DNA from: Bin55 sp965220235 | GTDB lineage: Bacteria; Pseudomonadota; Gammaproteobacteria; Pseudomonadales; Azotimanducaceae | DNA: 64,000 nt | Direction of reading: 5' to 3' | Assembly (NCBI GenBank): GCA_965220235.1 | Contig: OZ244815.1 | Location: forward strand, 2,604,001-2,668,000 | Shown here: piece by piece, positions 15,584 to 24,299 of the stretch | How positions within the stretch are numbered: position 1 is the first letter of the stretch | How the letters are laid out: each line of letters starts with the position of its first letter | Translations under genes and position numbers: made by a program | Notes under the pieces: generated by a model | Database searches by the model: none | Seen by the model: the letters and a program-made list of their open reading frames with translations, nothing else | What the model was told of the DNA's origin: nothing

Positions 15584-15674
15584 TGGCGGAGAGGCAGGGA
15601 TTCGAACCCTGGGTGCCCAAAAGGACACTCTTGATTTCGAGTCAAGCCCATTCGACCAACTCTGGCACCTCTCC
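15584..15674 (-). tRNA. tRNA-Ser (anticodon CGA)
   Basis: The reverse strand folds as a class II tRNA: acceptor stem GGAGAGG/CCTCTCC, anticodon stem CTTGA/TCAAG closing the loop CTCGAAA, which gives anticodon CGA for codon UCG; a long variable arm (GTGTCC-TTTT-GGGCAC); and the T arm CAGGG-TTCGAAT-CCCTG. Discriminator G and an encoded CCA end the gene. The long variable arm is a serine identity element. Confidence 0.96.
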
Positions 15675-15695
15675 GTGCCAAGAATTCTAAATTGA

Positions 15696-16520
15696 CTAGA
15701 GCGGTTCGATACCTAATTGCCGCGCTGCGAACGAGCAACGTCGTCTTGTTTGCCGTGATGGCTCGACGTGACCACATTCGACGCGATGGGCATCCACGCT
15801 CGCGCCGCGACCATAAAACAGAAAACTAAGTCTACCGCTTAGCCCTTCTTTCTTCCGAGCAACAATGACATCACCCGGTTCTATACGACTCTGTCGGGCT
15901 CGACTTACGATGAAGACGTATCGATTGCTCAACACTATCAATGCGTCGTTGTAACCCGCTTTAGACACGGACACAACAGTAGCAGCGAACTGCTTTGGTA
16001 CGCCGTCCTTCGTTACACCGATATCAACTTCGTCTACTTCCTCGTTATTCCTACCGCTTCCGCGTCGCATCCACGAGAATAACCGCCCGACCCGATTACC
16101 TCGCTGGGCTTGCTCTTGCTCCAGTTCAACGGAAGACATCGTCTCCTTCACAGTCTTTTCTGTCGCAGTAGGTTCTCGAGCGACCGATTCCTGATCCTGA
16201 CTCACATCCTCAACCAGGACTGGCGTCTCCTCGACGATGACTTGCTCTGTGATCGCTTCAGTTTCTACTTCAGATGTCGTCTCGTCCTGATCACTAGGTT
16301 CTTTTTGTGCTTCGCGTTGATCGAGTACCTGACGAGCGACCTCCAGACATTGATTTCTCGCCTTGTCCTCGTCGAGTGCCATGCAGACCATCAATGTCAA
16401 GCAAACGGTCAAGTCATCGCCTTCTAGCTCGTCGCATTCTTGTGCGGCGGCGGATACGCCGAAGACACATGCGATGAGAAGTAGACAAACTCGTTGAAAG
16501 AGCATCTTTCGAATACACAT
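15696..16520 (-). CDS. Exported protein of unknown function with acidic linker
   Basis: A protein of about 274 residues. It begins with a signal peptide (LFQRVCLLLIACVFGVSAAA, cut near AAAQE), followed by a cysteine-rich segment CDELEGDDLTVCLTLMVCMA that suggests disulfide bonds, an acidic low-complexity linker (about 70-135), a basic patch, and a C-terminal domain with short strands such as ALIVLSNRYVFIVSRARQ and EPGDVIVARKK. I do not recognise the family. The frame extends to a TTG at 16532, but ATG codons at 16520 and 16505 fit the signal peptide better. It directly follows the MBL hydrolase on the same strand and may be co-transcribed with it. Confidence 0.6.
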   Translation of the reverse strand: MCIRKMLFQRVCLLLIACVFGVSAAAQECDELEGDDLTVCLTLMVCMALDEDKARNQCLEVARQVLDQREAQKEPSDQDETTSEVETEAITEQVIVEETPVLVEDVSQDQESVAREPTATEKTVKETMSSVELEQEQAQRGNRVGRLFSWMRRGSGRNNEEVDEVDIGVTKDGVPKQFAATVVSVSKAGYNDALIVLSNRYVFIVSRARQSRIEPGDVIVARKKEGLSGRLSFLFYGRGASVDAHRVECGHVEPSRQTRRRCSFAARQLGIEPL

Positions 16521-16533
16521 CTTGGGTTTCAAG

Positions 16534-17328
16534 TTACACGCTACCAGCTGTCACGCTCAGCCACTCCGTGCCCCCGGATTGGGTCGCATACGTTACGGAC
16601 GTCCCACTTGGGAAATCATCAAATTCGCGCTCAATGAGGGATCGTTCGTTATTGTGTTGACTGATGTGTCCTAGAACCAATTGCTGCAAATTCATATGAT
16701 GAATTCGTTGTGCGAATTCGCGAGATTGACGATTGTTCAAATGACCGAAATCGCCGCCTACGCGTCTCTTCAATGGTTCTGGATAGGGGCCGGTTGCAAG
16801 CATCTGTGAATCGTGATTCGTCTCAAGAAGAAGACCGTTCAATCTTGAGTAGTGCGCCACCATCTGTTCAGTATAGCTGCCGCAGTCCGTTAGTACGCCA
16901 ACACCAATCCCGTCGTAGCGACAGACAAACTGGAGCGGTTCCCTAACGTCGTGTGGAACTTCGATCGGGTGTACATTCATGTCCTTCACCCGAAATGTCC
17001 TGCCAGGTTCGATTTCATGCACTAGATGTTCCACAGACTCAAATTTTGAAACTCGATGTTTCATGGCGTCAATCGTTCCTCGCGATGCATAAACCGGAAT
17101 CTGGTTCGTCCTAGCAACGACCGGTACACCCTTCAAATGGTCTCCGTGTTCGTGCGTCACCAGAATCGCGTCGAGTTGTTCGATGTCCAGCCGTCGGTGG
17201 CTCATTCGTACCGTCAATTCCTTCCTGGAAAATCCACAATCGATCAATAACGTCGTGTTTCCTGCACGAATCACCGTACCGTTACCTCCGCTCCCACTCC
17301 CGAGAGATGTAAACTCCATTCTCGACAA
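16534..17328 (-). CDS. MBL-fold metallohydrolase, YycJ/WalJ-like
   Basis: A 264-residue metallo-beta-lactamase-fold protein. The zinc motif is THEHGDHLKGV, with further ligands in LLLETNHD and VLGHISQHN, and the start SLGSGSGGNGTVIR is typical of the YycJ/PhnP branch of small phosphodiesterase-like hydrolases. The gene follows bamC by 16 bases on the same strand. In Pseudomonas and related genera an MBL hydrolase also follows dapA-bamC, which supports conserved linkage, but the substrate of this branch is not established; nucleic-acid or cyclic-phosphate hydrolysis are possible. Confidence 0.85.
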   Translation of the reverse strand: MSRMEFTSLGSGSGGNGTVIRAGNTTLLIDCGFSRKELTVRMSHRRLDIEQLDAILVTHEHGDHLKGVPVVARTNQIPVYASRGTIDAMKHRVSKFESVEHLVHEIEPGRTFRVKDMNVHPIEVPHDVREPLQFVCRYDGIGVGVLTDCGSYTEQMVAHYSRLNGLLLETNHDSQMLATGPYPEPLKRRVGGDFGHLNNRQSREFAQRIHHMNLQQLVLGHISQHNNERSLIEREFDDFPSGTSVTYATQSGGTEWLSVTAGSV

Positions 17329-17344
17329 TCTCAGCGCCTTTTCG

Positions 17345-18454
17345 CTAAGAGGAAAACTGCTGAATCATCACGAGGAAATGTTCAGCTAATTCGAGCGTCA
17401 ATTCGTTCCCATCAGATCGTTGCAGCTCGATCTCATTCACTTGTTGAAACGGATTGACGCGTAACTGGATGGCGATCGGTGCCTCGGTCTCCTCTTGCTT
17501 TCTGATGTCAAGTAAGAGCTGTCCTAACGCTTCGCGTTGATTCCGGTCGAGTTTTTCTTCATCAATCACGAGTTCGATTAAGCGCGATGTTCGTTCTCGG
17601 GTCGCCACGTCATACGGACTACGTTCAATCGCAGAAAGTACCGTCGCCCACGTACGCTCGAAGTCCACGTTATAGCGCAAGGACGGAAAACCCACATCAT
17701 TTCGAATCAGCTCAATTTTGGGAACACCAGCAACTTCCTGGCCAACCCGCGAAACTGCTTCATCGCTTACGTCATCGACTTCAAACTGAGCGATTTGACG
17801 AAGAATTGAATTCGTTGCCTCGCTTTGAGACGAAGGTAAACTCCAGTCAACGTACTTCAATTGGTTTGCATCGTCGAGATACTTCAAATGTACTTCTGAC
17901 GACCCTCGTCGCATCCCTTGCTCAACACGGAATATCAGGAAATCGTCATCCGAAGCATCTGGATTTTCCGCTCGTATCGTCGAATGCAACATGCTCGTGC
18001 TTTGCGCTGCCGAGACGGCCAGTGGCTTGGTCACGATGATGCCTTCATTAGGGTCTTCTGTTTCTACGCCTACACCATTGAAAGTGAGGAACTGACGAAC
18101 TAAAGGCCAAACCGTTTCCGGTTTACGCTGGACCACCATCCAACTTCGTTCGCCTAATTTTTGAATTCGAATCAGATTCGGATCGGCATCACCAACGATC
18201 GATATGGGTCTTGGCGCAGCGTTCGCGTAGTACTTCGCAGCGGGAATCTCCTCAATGTCCGGGATCTCCCAAATGTCCGCGATGCGTTCGCCTTCTAAAT
18301 CGGAAGGAACACTGATCGTTTCAGCTTCAGCCGCTTCGAGGTAGTTGTCGCGCTCATTCACCACGAGCCCGACCGATTGCTTTAGTAACCCACAACCCGT
18401 TAGCGTAAATAGAACGCAGACGGTGCCGACAACCACCAGCGTGTTGTGCTTCAT
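17345..18454 (-). CDS. bamC: Outer membrane assembly lipoprotein BamC
   Basis: A 369-residue lipoprotein. The lipobox LTGC follows the hydrophobic stretch VVVGTVCVLFTLTGC, so it is anchored to the outer membrane. The mature N-terminal arm LLKQSVGLVVNERDNYLEAA is followed by two helix-grip domains (about 110-230 and 250-369), the BamC plan. BamC belongs to the BAM complex that folds outer-membrane beta-barrel proteins. The open frame extends upstream to 18568, but the ATG at 18454 overlaps the dapA stop as ATGA and begins the signal peptide. The dapA-bamC order is the standard one in gammaproteobacteria. Confidence 0.9.
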   Translation of the reverse strand: MKHNTLVVVGTVCVLFTLTGCGLLKQSVGLVVNERDNYLEAAEAETISVPSDLEGERIADIWEIPDIEEIPAAKYYANAAPRPISIVGDADPNLIRIQKLGERSWMVVQRKPETVWPLVRQFLTFNGVGVETEDPNEGIIVTKPLAVSAAQSTSMLHSTIRAENPDASDDDFLIFRVEQGMRRGSSEVHLKYLDDANQLKYVDWSLPSSQSEATNSILRQIAQFEVDDVSDEAVSRVGQEVAGVPKIELIRNDVGFPSLRYNVDFERTWATVLSAIERSPYDVATRERTSRLIELVIDEEKLDRNQREALGQLLLDIRKQEETEAPIAIQLRVNPFQQVNEIELQRSDGNELTLELAEHFLVMIQQFSS

Positions 18455-19338
18455 AGCGCGCCGACAGCGCGCAATCGCTTGTACATCTCCGCGTGACGTG
18501 GTTCCGAAAGAGGTACCAGCGGTAACCGAATACCTTCGGGTATGCGACCCATCTGGTTTAGTGCCCATTTCGTGGGAATCGGGCTAGTTTCACAAAACAG
18601 GATGTCGTGAATCGGTTGAAGTTGCTCATCAAGTTCTTCTGCAGTTGCGATATCGCCATCAAGGTAGCTCTTGCAGAATTTCGACATCATTCCAGGTAAG
18701 ACGTTCGCAGTGACGGAAATAGTGCCAACCGCGCCGAATCCAAACATCGTCAGCGTTTGTGCATCCTCACCAGATAAGATGATGAATTCATCTGGCACTA
18801 ACTTGCGAATTTCTCGTACCCGATCGGCGTCGCCACATGCCTCTTTGATTCCGATGATCTGGGGTACGGGAGCTAAGCGAGCAACCGTTTCAGCCGACAT
18901 GTCGCAGGCAGTACGTGGTGGCACGTTGTAGAGCACCATCGGGATGTCAACTTCTGCTGCGATCGCGCAATAGTGACGGTACAGACCTTCCTGTGTCGGC
19001 TTGTTATAGTAGGGCGTAACTAAAAGGCAGGCGTCCGCTCCTACGACTTTTGCATCTCGAGTTAGATCGATCGCTTCCGCCGTCGCATTAGCGCCCGTAC
19101 CCGCGACAACGGGAACACGACCATCAACTCGACGGAGGGTATGTTCGATCACGTGGAGGTGCTCTCGCACATTGAGCGTCGCCGATTCACCGGTAGTTCC
19201 TACCGGTACAACGCCATGCGTACCTGATTCAAGGTGCCAGTCGATTAGTGCGTCCAACGCCGCGTCATCAACCTCACCGGTGGCTTTCATCGGCGTCACT
19301 AATGCGACCAAACTACCTTTGAGGTCGACCTGACTCAT
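18451..19338 (-). CDS. dapA: 4-hydroxy-tetrahydrodipicolinate synthase
   Basis: A 295-residue TIM-barrel enzyme that condenses aspartate semialdehyde with pyruvate in the lysine and diaminopimelate pathway. Lys165 in IGIKEACGD forms the Schiff base, Tyr137 in VLYNVPPRTACD is the proton-relay tyrosine, and GTTGES (about 47-52) is the conserved substrate motif. The gene overlaps bamC by four bases and starts 3 bases after the perM-like gene, so tusA, perM, dapA and bamC are probably one operon. Confidence 0.97.
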   Translation of the reverse strand: MSQVDLKGSLVALVTPMKATGEVDDAALDALIDWHLESGTHGVVPVGTTGESATLNVREHLHVIEHTLRRVDGRVPVVAGTGANATAEAIDLTRDAKVVGADACLLVTPYYNKPTQEGLYRHYCAIAAEVDIPMVLYNVPPRTACDMSAETVARLAPVPQIIGIKEACGDADRVREIRKLVPDEFIILSGEDAQTLTMFGFGAVGTISVTANVLPGMMSKFCKSYLDGDIATAEELDEQLQPIHDILFCETSPIPTKWALNQMGRIPEGIRLPLVPLSEPRHAEMYKRLRAVGAL

Positions 19339-19341
19339 GGA

Positions 19342-20451
19342 CTAGGAGCTCGCTGTTTCGGATTGAGGTGACGATTCAGGGTCATCATCGTCGGCTGAAA
19401 TTTTAGTTGGCCACGCATTTATGACTGCTCGAATAAACGTTGCTAAAGGGATCGCGAAGAAGACCCCCCATATTCCCCACAAGCCACCAAACGCTAATAC
19501 AGCCACGATGATGACGACCGGGTGAAGATCGTTCGCTTTAGTAAACAAGATGGGCACGAGTACGTTGCCGTCTAGTACCTGAATGACTGCGTACGCAACG
19601 ACGACGAAGAGAAAATCCCAGCTCCAACCAAACTGTACGAGCGCCACCATTACTACGGGTACCGTAACAACTGCCGCACCCACAAAGGGGATGATCACGG
19701 AGAGACCGACGAGCAGGCTCAAGAGTGCTGCAAATTGAAGACCTAAGAACGAAAAAACGACGTAACAGACGCAACCAACAATCAATATTTCTAGCAACTT
19801 ACCTCTAATGTAGCTTCCCATCTGCGCGATAGTCTCGCGACCTACTTCATCCAGCAGCGGTCGATTCTTTGGTAACACGCGTCTCAAGTAGTCGACCATT
19901 TGCTGATGGTCCTTCAAGAAGAAGAACAAGGAAATAGGTACGAGCAGCACAAAAATGAGAATCCAGACCAGATTCGGCAGCTGTTGAACAATTTGCTGCA
20001 CGATCTGACCACCGAGATTTGTAAGTTGGGTCTGTGCTGTAGCACTCAGTGATTCGAGGAAGGCATCTGGAACTAACTGGGGATAGTCATGCGCGAACTC
20101 GGTTAGGATGACTTGCAGCGCAATTACGAGCTGAGGTAGTTGTGCAACCAAATTCTGGAGTTGTGCCCACACGAGCGGCAGGATCACGATGAACAGTGCG
20201 ATGATTGCACCGATAAACAGCACCAGAACACCCACGATCGCGACAAGCCTCGGAATGCGCCATTCCGCTAGTTTTTTCACGATGCCATGCAACGCGAATG
20301 CAACAATCAGTCCCGCAATGACGGGGGCGAGGTAGAACCCTACTGTGAGCAAGATCACCATGGAAATGGTGATCAACGCGAGTAGTACAAGACCTTCCGT
20401 GTGACCGAACACGCGATTGGTCCAGTCTCGGAGGATGTCGACAATCGACAT
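19342..20451 (-). CDS. perM: AI-2E family transporter (PerM-like permease)
   Basis: A 369-residue inner-membrane protein with about eight hydrophobic segments and the long periplasmic region after the third helix that marks the AI-2E (UPF0118) family. Conserved stretches include QMGSYIRGKLLEILIVG and PFVGAAVVTVPVVMVAL. Members export small molecules or ions; the substrate of PerM is unsettled. A polar, acidic tail (SADDDDPESSPQSETASS) ends the protein. Its ATG overlaps the tusA stop by one base (TAATG), which suggests translational coupling. Confidence 0.88.
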   Translation of the reverse strand: MSIVDILRDWTNRVFGHTEGLVLLALITISMVILLTVGFYLAPVIAGLIVAFALHGIVKKLAEWRIPRLVAIVGVLVLFIGAIIALFIVILPLVWAQLQNLVAQLPQLVIALQVILTEFAHDYPQLVPDAFLESLSATAQTQLTNLGGQIVQQIVQQLPNLVWILIFVLLVPISLFFFLKDHQQMVDYLRRVLPKNRPLLDEVGRETIAQMGSYIRGKLLEILIVGCVCYVVFSFLGLQFAALLSLLVGLSVIIPFVGAAVVTVPVVMVALVQFGWSWDFLFVVVAYAVIQVLDGNVLVPILFTKANDLHPVVIIVAVLAFGGLWGIWGVFFAIPLATFIRAVINAWPTKISADDDDPESSPQSETASS

Positions 20452-20693
20452 TACGGACGGACGTGTTTTACCAGCAGGTAGTTGAAAACACCTTGATCTT
20501 CGTATGCTTCCAGCAAGTCGTGTCCTGCCTGTTTAGCGAAAACGGTGAAGTCTTTCATCGAGCCGGGGTCGGTAGCAACGACGCGCAGTCGTTCACCTTC
20601 ATCCATACCATTCAGCGTCCGCTTGGCCTTCAAGAGTGGCATAGGACAGTTCAGACCTTTTACGTCTAAAAACGTTTCAGTGGAATCAACCAT
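20451..20693 (-). CDS. tusA: Sulfurtransferase TusA family protein
   Basis: An 80-residue protein with the family motif LDVKGLNCPMPLLKAKRTL; Cys16 in NCPMP is the residue that carries persulfide sulfur. TusA passes sulfur from IscS to the TusBCD relay for 2-thiouridine in tRNA, and in some bacteria to other acceptors. It is the first gene of the tusA-perM-dapA-bamC run and is divergent from bepA. The same tusA, perM and bepA neighbourhood occurs in Pseudomonas. Confidence 0.9.
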   Translation of the reverse strand: MVDSTETFLDVKGLNCPMPLLKAKRTLNGMDEGERLRVVATDPGSMKDFTVFAKQAGHDLLEAYEDQGVFNYLLVKHVRP

Positions 20694-20817
20694 GGAAACA
20701 ATTTTCGCACGACAACATGTGAATCGTAGAGTCTAATACGGGTCTTATCGTTAATTGCAAGAACGGGTTCTCGGAAAATTTGGTGACCGTAATCGAGTCC
20801 AAGTGTTTCAAAACAAG

Positions 20818-22239
20818 ATGACTCAATTTCGTAAATGCAGCCGCGCTACGTTTCGAATTGTCGTCGTAGCGCTAGCAGTGTGTGCGATGGCAGAGCCTCA
20901 GCGTCTTCCGAGTTTAGGCGATAGCAGCTCTGCAATTCTCGCACCACACGAAGAAGACGCAATCGGCAAACTGATTCTCCAGCAAATCCGAAGCGTGGTG
21001 CCACTGGAGAATGATCCACTGATCAAGTACTTCGTTGAAAAGTACTGCTATCGCGTGGCCGAAAACTCGGATCTAACGGTCGTCCACCTCCGCCCAATCG
21101 TGATAAAGTCGGATCAATTCAACGCATTTGCTGCACCTGGCGGTGTGATTGGTATCAATCTCGGGCTTTTCTTAACCGCTCGAGACATTCATGAATTCGC
21201 GTCCGTGATTGCACACGAATTAGCACATTTGAGTCAACGTCATTACGCGCGGCGACTCGAGAAGCAAAAAATGGCGACGTTTCGCAATCTAGTAGGTTAT
21301 CTCACCTCCGTAGCCATCATCGCCTCAGGCGCGACAGACGCCGGATTAGCGACTATGTTAGGTTCTACAGCGATTGCCGATGCGGCGAGTCTTGGATACT
21401 CACGGGCGCAAGAACGTGAAGCGGATCGCGTTGGGCTCAACACGTTAACGCGTGCCGGATTTGATCCACATGGTGCCGCACGAATGTTTGAACACATGCA
21501 ACAATCCGCACGCTTTCGACGTGAAATTCCCGAGTACATCAGCACTCACCCGATTACGCAGAGCCGTATATCGGACATGCGTAGCGAGGCGTCTAAGAAA
21601 CCACGCGGGATATTTCCTGTTACCAACGACTATCAACTGATGCGTGAGCGTGTAGAAAGCCGATTCATCACGAACGCAAATGAAGCGGCTCGAGAAGCGG
21701 AAGCCCAGAATAAACCTTACTTGCAAGCGATCGCGTTGTCGATGAGCTCACAACACGAAGAAGCAATCGCGATCATGCAATCGATTTACGAACGTCTACC
21801 GGACAATATCGTCGTAATCGGTAGCTTCGCAGACATTTTGATCGAAGCAGATCAGACAGATCGAGCCATCCAGCTCCTAACGTCGAAACTCAATATATAT
21901 CCAAACAATCAGCCGCTTACGTTATTCCTCGCACACGCGCTGTCTCGTAACGGTCGAAACGACGAAGCGGTCACGCATCTTTGGGATCAGGTGAAACTCC
22001 ATCCTGAGGACCAAGATATCTGGTATCAACTTGCCGAGACAGCCGGTCTCGCGAAGAACCTCGTCGACGTACATCGTGCGCGCGCAGAGTTTTTCGTATT
22101 ACGCGGTAATTACAAGAGTGCAATGACGCAGCTTCGCCTAGCGCGCGAGCAAGTTGGCGAAGAGAATCGTTTATCGCAAAGTCTCGACCAACGACTGCTC
22201 GATGTTCGAGCGGAAGCCGAACGAGCCGAAGAGAGCTAG
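20818..22239 (+). CDS. bepA: M48 metalloprotease/chaperone BepA
   Basis: A 473-residue periplasmic zinc protease with C-terminal TPRs. The signal peptide TFRIVVVALAVCAMAEP is followed by the M48 domain with His133-Glu134-x-x-His137 in IAHELAHLSQRHYARRL and the third-ligand glutamate in AQEREADRVGL. TPRs occupy about 300-470. BepA degrades stalled LptD and helps beta-barrel assembly, matching the nearby bamC. The frame extends upstream to a TTG at 20755; I prefer ATG 20818 because the signal peptide begins there. Its stop TAG shares the sequence CTAG with the convergent nadA stop. Confidence 0.9.
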   Translation: MTQFRKCSRATFRIVVVALAVCAMAEPQRLPSLGDSSSAILAPHEEDAIGKLILQQIRSVVPLENDPLIKYFVEKYCYRVAENSDLTVVHLRPIVIKSDQFNAFAAPGGVIGINLGLFLTARDIHEFASVIAHELAHLSQRHYARRLEKQKMATFRNLVGYLTSVAIIASGATDAGLATMLGSTAIADAASLGYSRAQEREADRVGLNTLTRAGFDPHGAARMFEHMQQSARFRREIPEYISTHPITQSRISDMRSEASKKPRGIFPVTNDYQLMRERVESRFITNANEAAREAEAQNKPYLQAIALSMSSQHEEAIAIMQSIYERLPDNIVVIGSFADILIEADQTDRAIQLLTSKLNIYPNNQPLTLFLAHALSRNGRNDEAVTHLWDQVKLHPEDQDIWYQLAETAGLAKNLVDVHRARAEFFVLRGNYKSAMTQLRLAREQVGEENRLSQSLDQRLLDVRAEAERAEES

Positions 22240-23279
22240 TTTCGCGGAAAATCCAACATCCGCTGTAATGGTTTCATTGCACGTGCGCCGACTTCGGGAT
22301 CAACGAAAATCTCGTTCGTCTGACTAAGAAGCGAGTCGCGCAGTACGTGTAGTTCATTCATCGCCATCCACGGACAGTGCGCGCAACTTCGGCAAGTTGC
22401 ACCGTCCCCGGCGGTAGGCGCTTCTACGAAAATCTTCTCGGGATTCTTCCGACGGAGTTGATGAAACAACCCACGATCAGTCGCGACGATGAACCGGTTC
22501 ATCGGTAGTTCGGAGGCGGCATTGAGGATCTGACTCGTTGATCCGACACAGTCAGCAATGCCTATGACAGCCGCTGGCGATTCTGGATGAACTAGAACCC
22601 CGGCGTCCGGATAGATTGCCTTCATGTCAAGCAACGCTTGATACTTGAACTCCTCGTGGACGACACACGCACCGGACCAGAGGATCATGTCCGCACCCGT
22701 TTGTTGTTGGATATACGCGCCGAGATGACGATCTGGAGCCCAGATCAGTTTCTCGCCCTGAGCAGTCAGGTGAGAAGCGATTTGCAGACCAACGCTTGAT
22801 GTAACGACCCAGTCAGCCAGTGCCTTCACTTCAACTGATGTGTTCGCATAGACGACGACACTTCGGTCTGGATGTTCGTCGCAAAACGCCTTGAATTCGT
22901 CTGGTGGACAACCAAGATCCAACGAACATTCTGCCTTGAGAGTCGGCATAAGGACTCGTTTTTCCGGCGAGAGGATCTTTGCCGTCTCTCCCATAAAGCG
23001 CACGCCAGCAACCGCTAGCGTCGATGCTTCGTGGTCACGTCCGAATCGCGCCATCTCCAAGGAATCCGACACACAGCCACCAGTCTCTACCGCTAAGTCC
23101 TGCACATCTGCATCAACGTAGTAGTGCGAAATTAATACAGCGTCGAGCTCGGAGAGTAATTCCTTAATTTCTGACTTAAGTTGCTCTCGCTCGTTTTCAT
23201 TAACTTTACGAGGTAGATAGAGTGGGACTTCCTGTGGATTCAGCCCATAGTCGCGTTCAATAACCGTACCTGTATTAAT
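22236..23279 (-). CDS. nadA: Quinolinate synthase A, start codon unusual
   Basis: NadA condenses iminoaspartate with dihydroxyacetone phosphate to quinolinate for NAD synthesis. The [4Fe-4S] cysteines lie in AECSLDLGCP, SGACVVHEEF and CRSCAHCPW. The only in-frame ATG/GTG/TTG is the GTG at 23105, but that would remove the conserved helix and substrate motif SELDAVLISHYYVDADVQDL. The frame stays open to a TAA at 23304-23306 and matches E. coli NadA through LYLPRKVNENEREQLKSEIK. An ATT at 23277-23279, with AAAGAGGA 11 bases before it, gives 347 residues, the same length as E. coli NadA. I therefore annotate ATT as the likely start; a CTG at 23241-23243 is the other choice. The function is certain, the start is not. 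Confidence 0.88.
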   Translation of the reverse strand: MNTGTVIERDYGLNPQEVPLYLPRKVNENEREQLKSEIKELLSELDAVLISHYYVDADVQDLAVETGGCVSDSLEMARFGRDHEASTLAVAGVRFMGETAKILSPEKRVLMPTLKAECSLDLGCPPDEFKAFCDEHPDRSVVVYANTSVEVKALADWVVTSSVGLQIASHLTAQGEKLIWAPDRHLGAYIQQQTGADMILWSGACVVHEEFKYQALLDMKAIYPDAGVLVHPESPAAVIGIADCVGSTSQILNAASELPMNRFIVATDRGLFHQLRRKNPEKIFVEAPTAGDGATCRSCAHCPWMAMNELHVLRDSLLSQTNEIFVDPEVGARAMKPLQRMLDFPRN

Positions 23280-23432
23280 GGCTTCTACCGTCCTCTTTCG
23301 GGATTAATACGATCTAAGTTTAGTGAAATGATTGCAAATCAGTTGATTTCAGCGCATCTTAAATCGCAACGAGAATGAGTCAGTTCAATTGCAAATAGAC
23401 TTCCCAACACGTTTAGGCTCTTCCTAATACCT

Positions 23433-24299
23433 GTGCCAAAGTTGCTTCTAATCGGTTCGGAACGGGAATCGCACTCTGATAACTTGCGTCGACTCGAGCG
23501 CTCATTCCTGTCATGCGACTGGCATGTGGAAACCGTGGCGCACGACGCGCTTTCGCTGGACCGCGGCCATTTGAATTACGTGCATAGCCACGACACGGTA
23601 GTGGACATCGACGAGTTTGATTGGATTTGGTCGATTGGTTTTGGTAGTAGAACAACGTTTCTCGATCGTATGCAGCTACTACATGCAGTAGATCAGAGTA
23701 AATTCGTTAATTCAATTGAATCGTTTCTACTCTACCACAACAAAGCAACTCTCGCGATGACGACTTTGAGTCGATACTCCCCCATTACGATCGTTTCCGC
23801 AAACCCGGAGGAATTGGCAGACCACGTTCGCGGTGGCGGGTATTGGATTGCAAAACCCACCGCTGGGAGTTTTGGTCGTGACGTTTTTGAGCTGCAGGCG
23901 AACGATGTAAATCTCGATCAAATTCTCGAGCATCTCACTCGCAACGGATACACGATCATCCAAGAACGTGTACAGACGGAACGGGAGCAAAGGTGGTTCG
24001 TCGCGATGGGGTCAGAACTTGACGCATATCAAAAAGTTAAGGTCGGACTTCGCGGCAATATGAACGCCGCTTCATCAGCCACCGTCTGCGATCCAAACGA
24101 TCTAGAAGTAGAAATGGTCCAGTCCGTTGCACACGACCTCGTCGCGTTGGGGATACGCGCGTGTGCGATCGATATCGCGTACCCCTACCTTCTCGACGTT
24201 AACTTTGTCAATCCAGGCTGGTTTCAAACGATGGAAAACCTGACAGGTGTGGATTACGCTAGGAAACTACCAGTACTCTTTGAAGATTCACGTCGCTAG
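23433..24299 (+). CDS. ATP-grasp enzyme resembling glutathione synthetase
   Basis: A 288-residue protein. The ATP-grasp domain spans about 110-280: GGGYWIAKPTAGSFGRDVFE binds nucleotide, IIQERVQTEREQRWFVAMG is the central strand, and IDIAYPYLLDVNFVNPGWFQ supplies the metal ligands (Asp and Asn) as in GshB, whose equivalent is an E/D-x-N-x-x-P motif. The order and spacing match glutathione synthetase, but overall likeness is moderate and no gshA is adjacent, so another amino acid-ligase reaction is possible. The start is GTG at 23433 with a weak TTTAGG upstream. It is divergent from nadA, and its stop shares CTAG with the SDR gene. Confidence 0.7.
   Translation: MPKLLLIGSERESHSDNLRRLERSFLSCDWHVETVAHDALSLDRGHLNYVHSHDTVVDIDEFDWIWSIGFGSRTTFLDRMQLLHAVDQSKFVNSIESFLLYHNKATLAMTTLSRYSPITIVSANPEELADHVRGGGYWIAKPTAGSFGRDVFELQANDVNLDQILEHLTRNGYTIIQERVQTEREQRWFVAMGSELDAYQKVKVGLRGNMNAASSATVCDPNDLEVEMVQSVAHDLVALGIRACAIDIAYPYLLDVNFVNPGWFQTMENLTGVDYARKLPVLFEDSRR

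Noticed and set aside
23331..23396. Two copies of ATTGCAAAT between nadA and the ATP-grasp gene
   Set aside because: Nine bases, AT-rich and 57 bases apart; could occur by chance. No evidence links it to a regulator.
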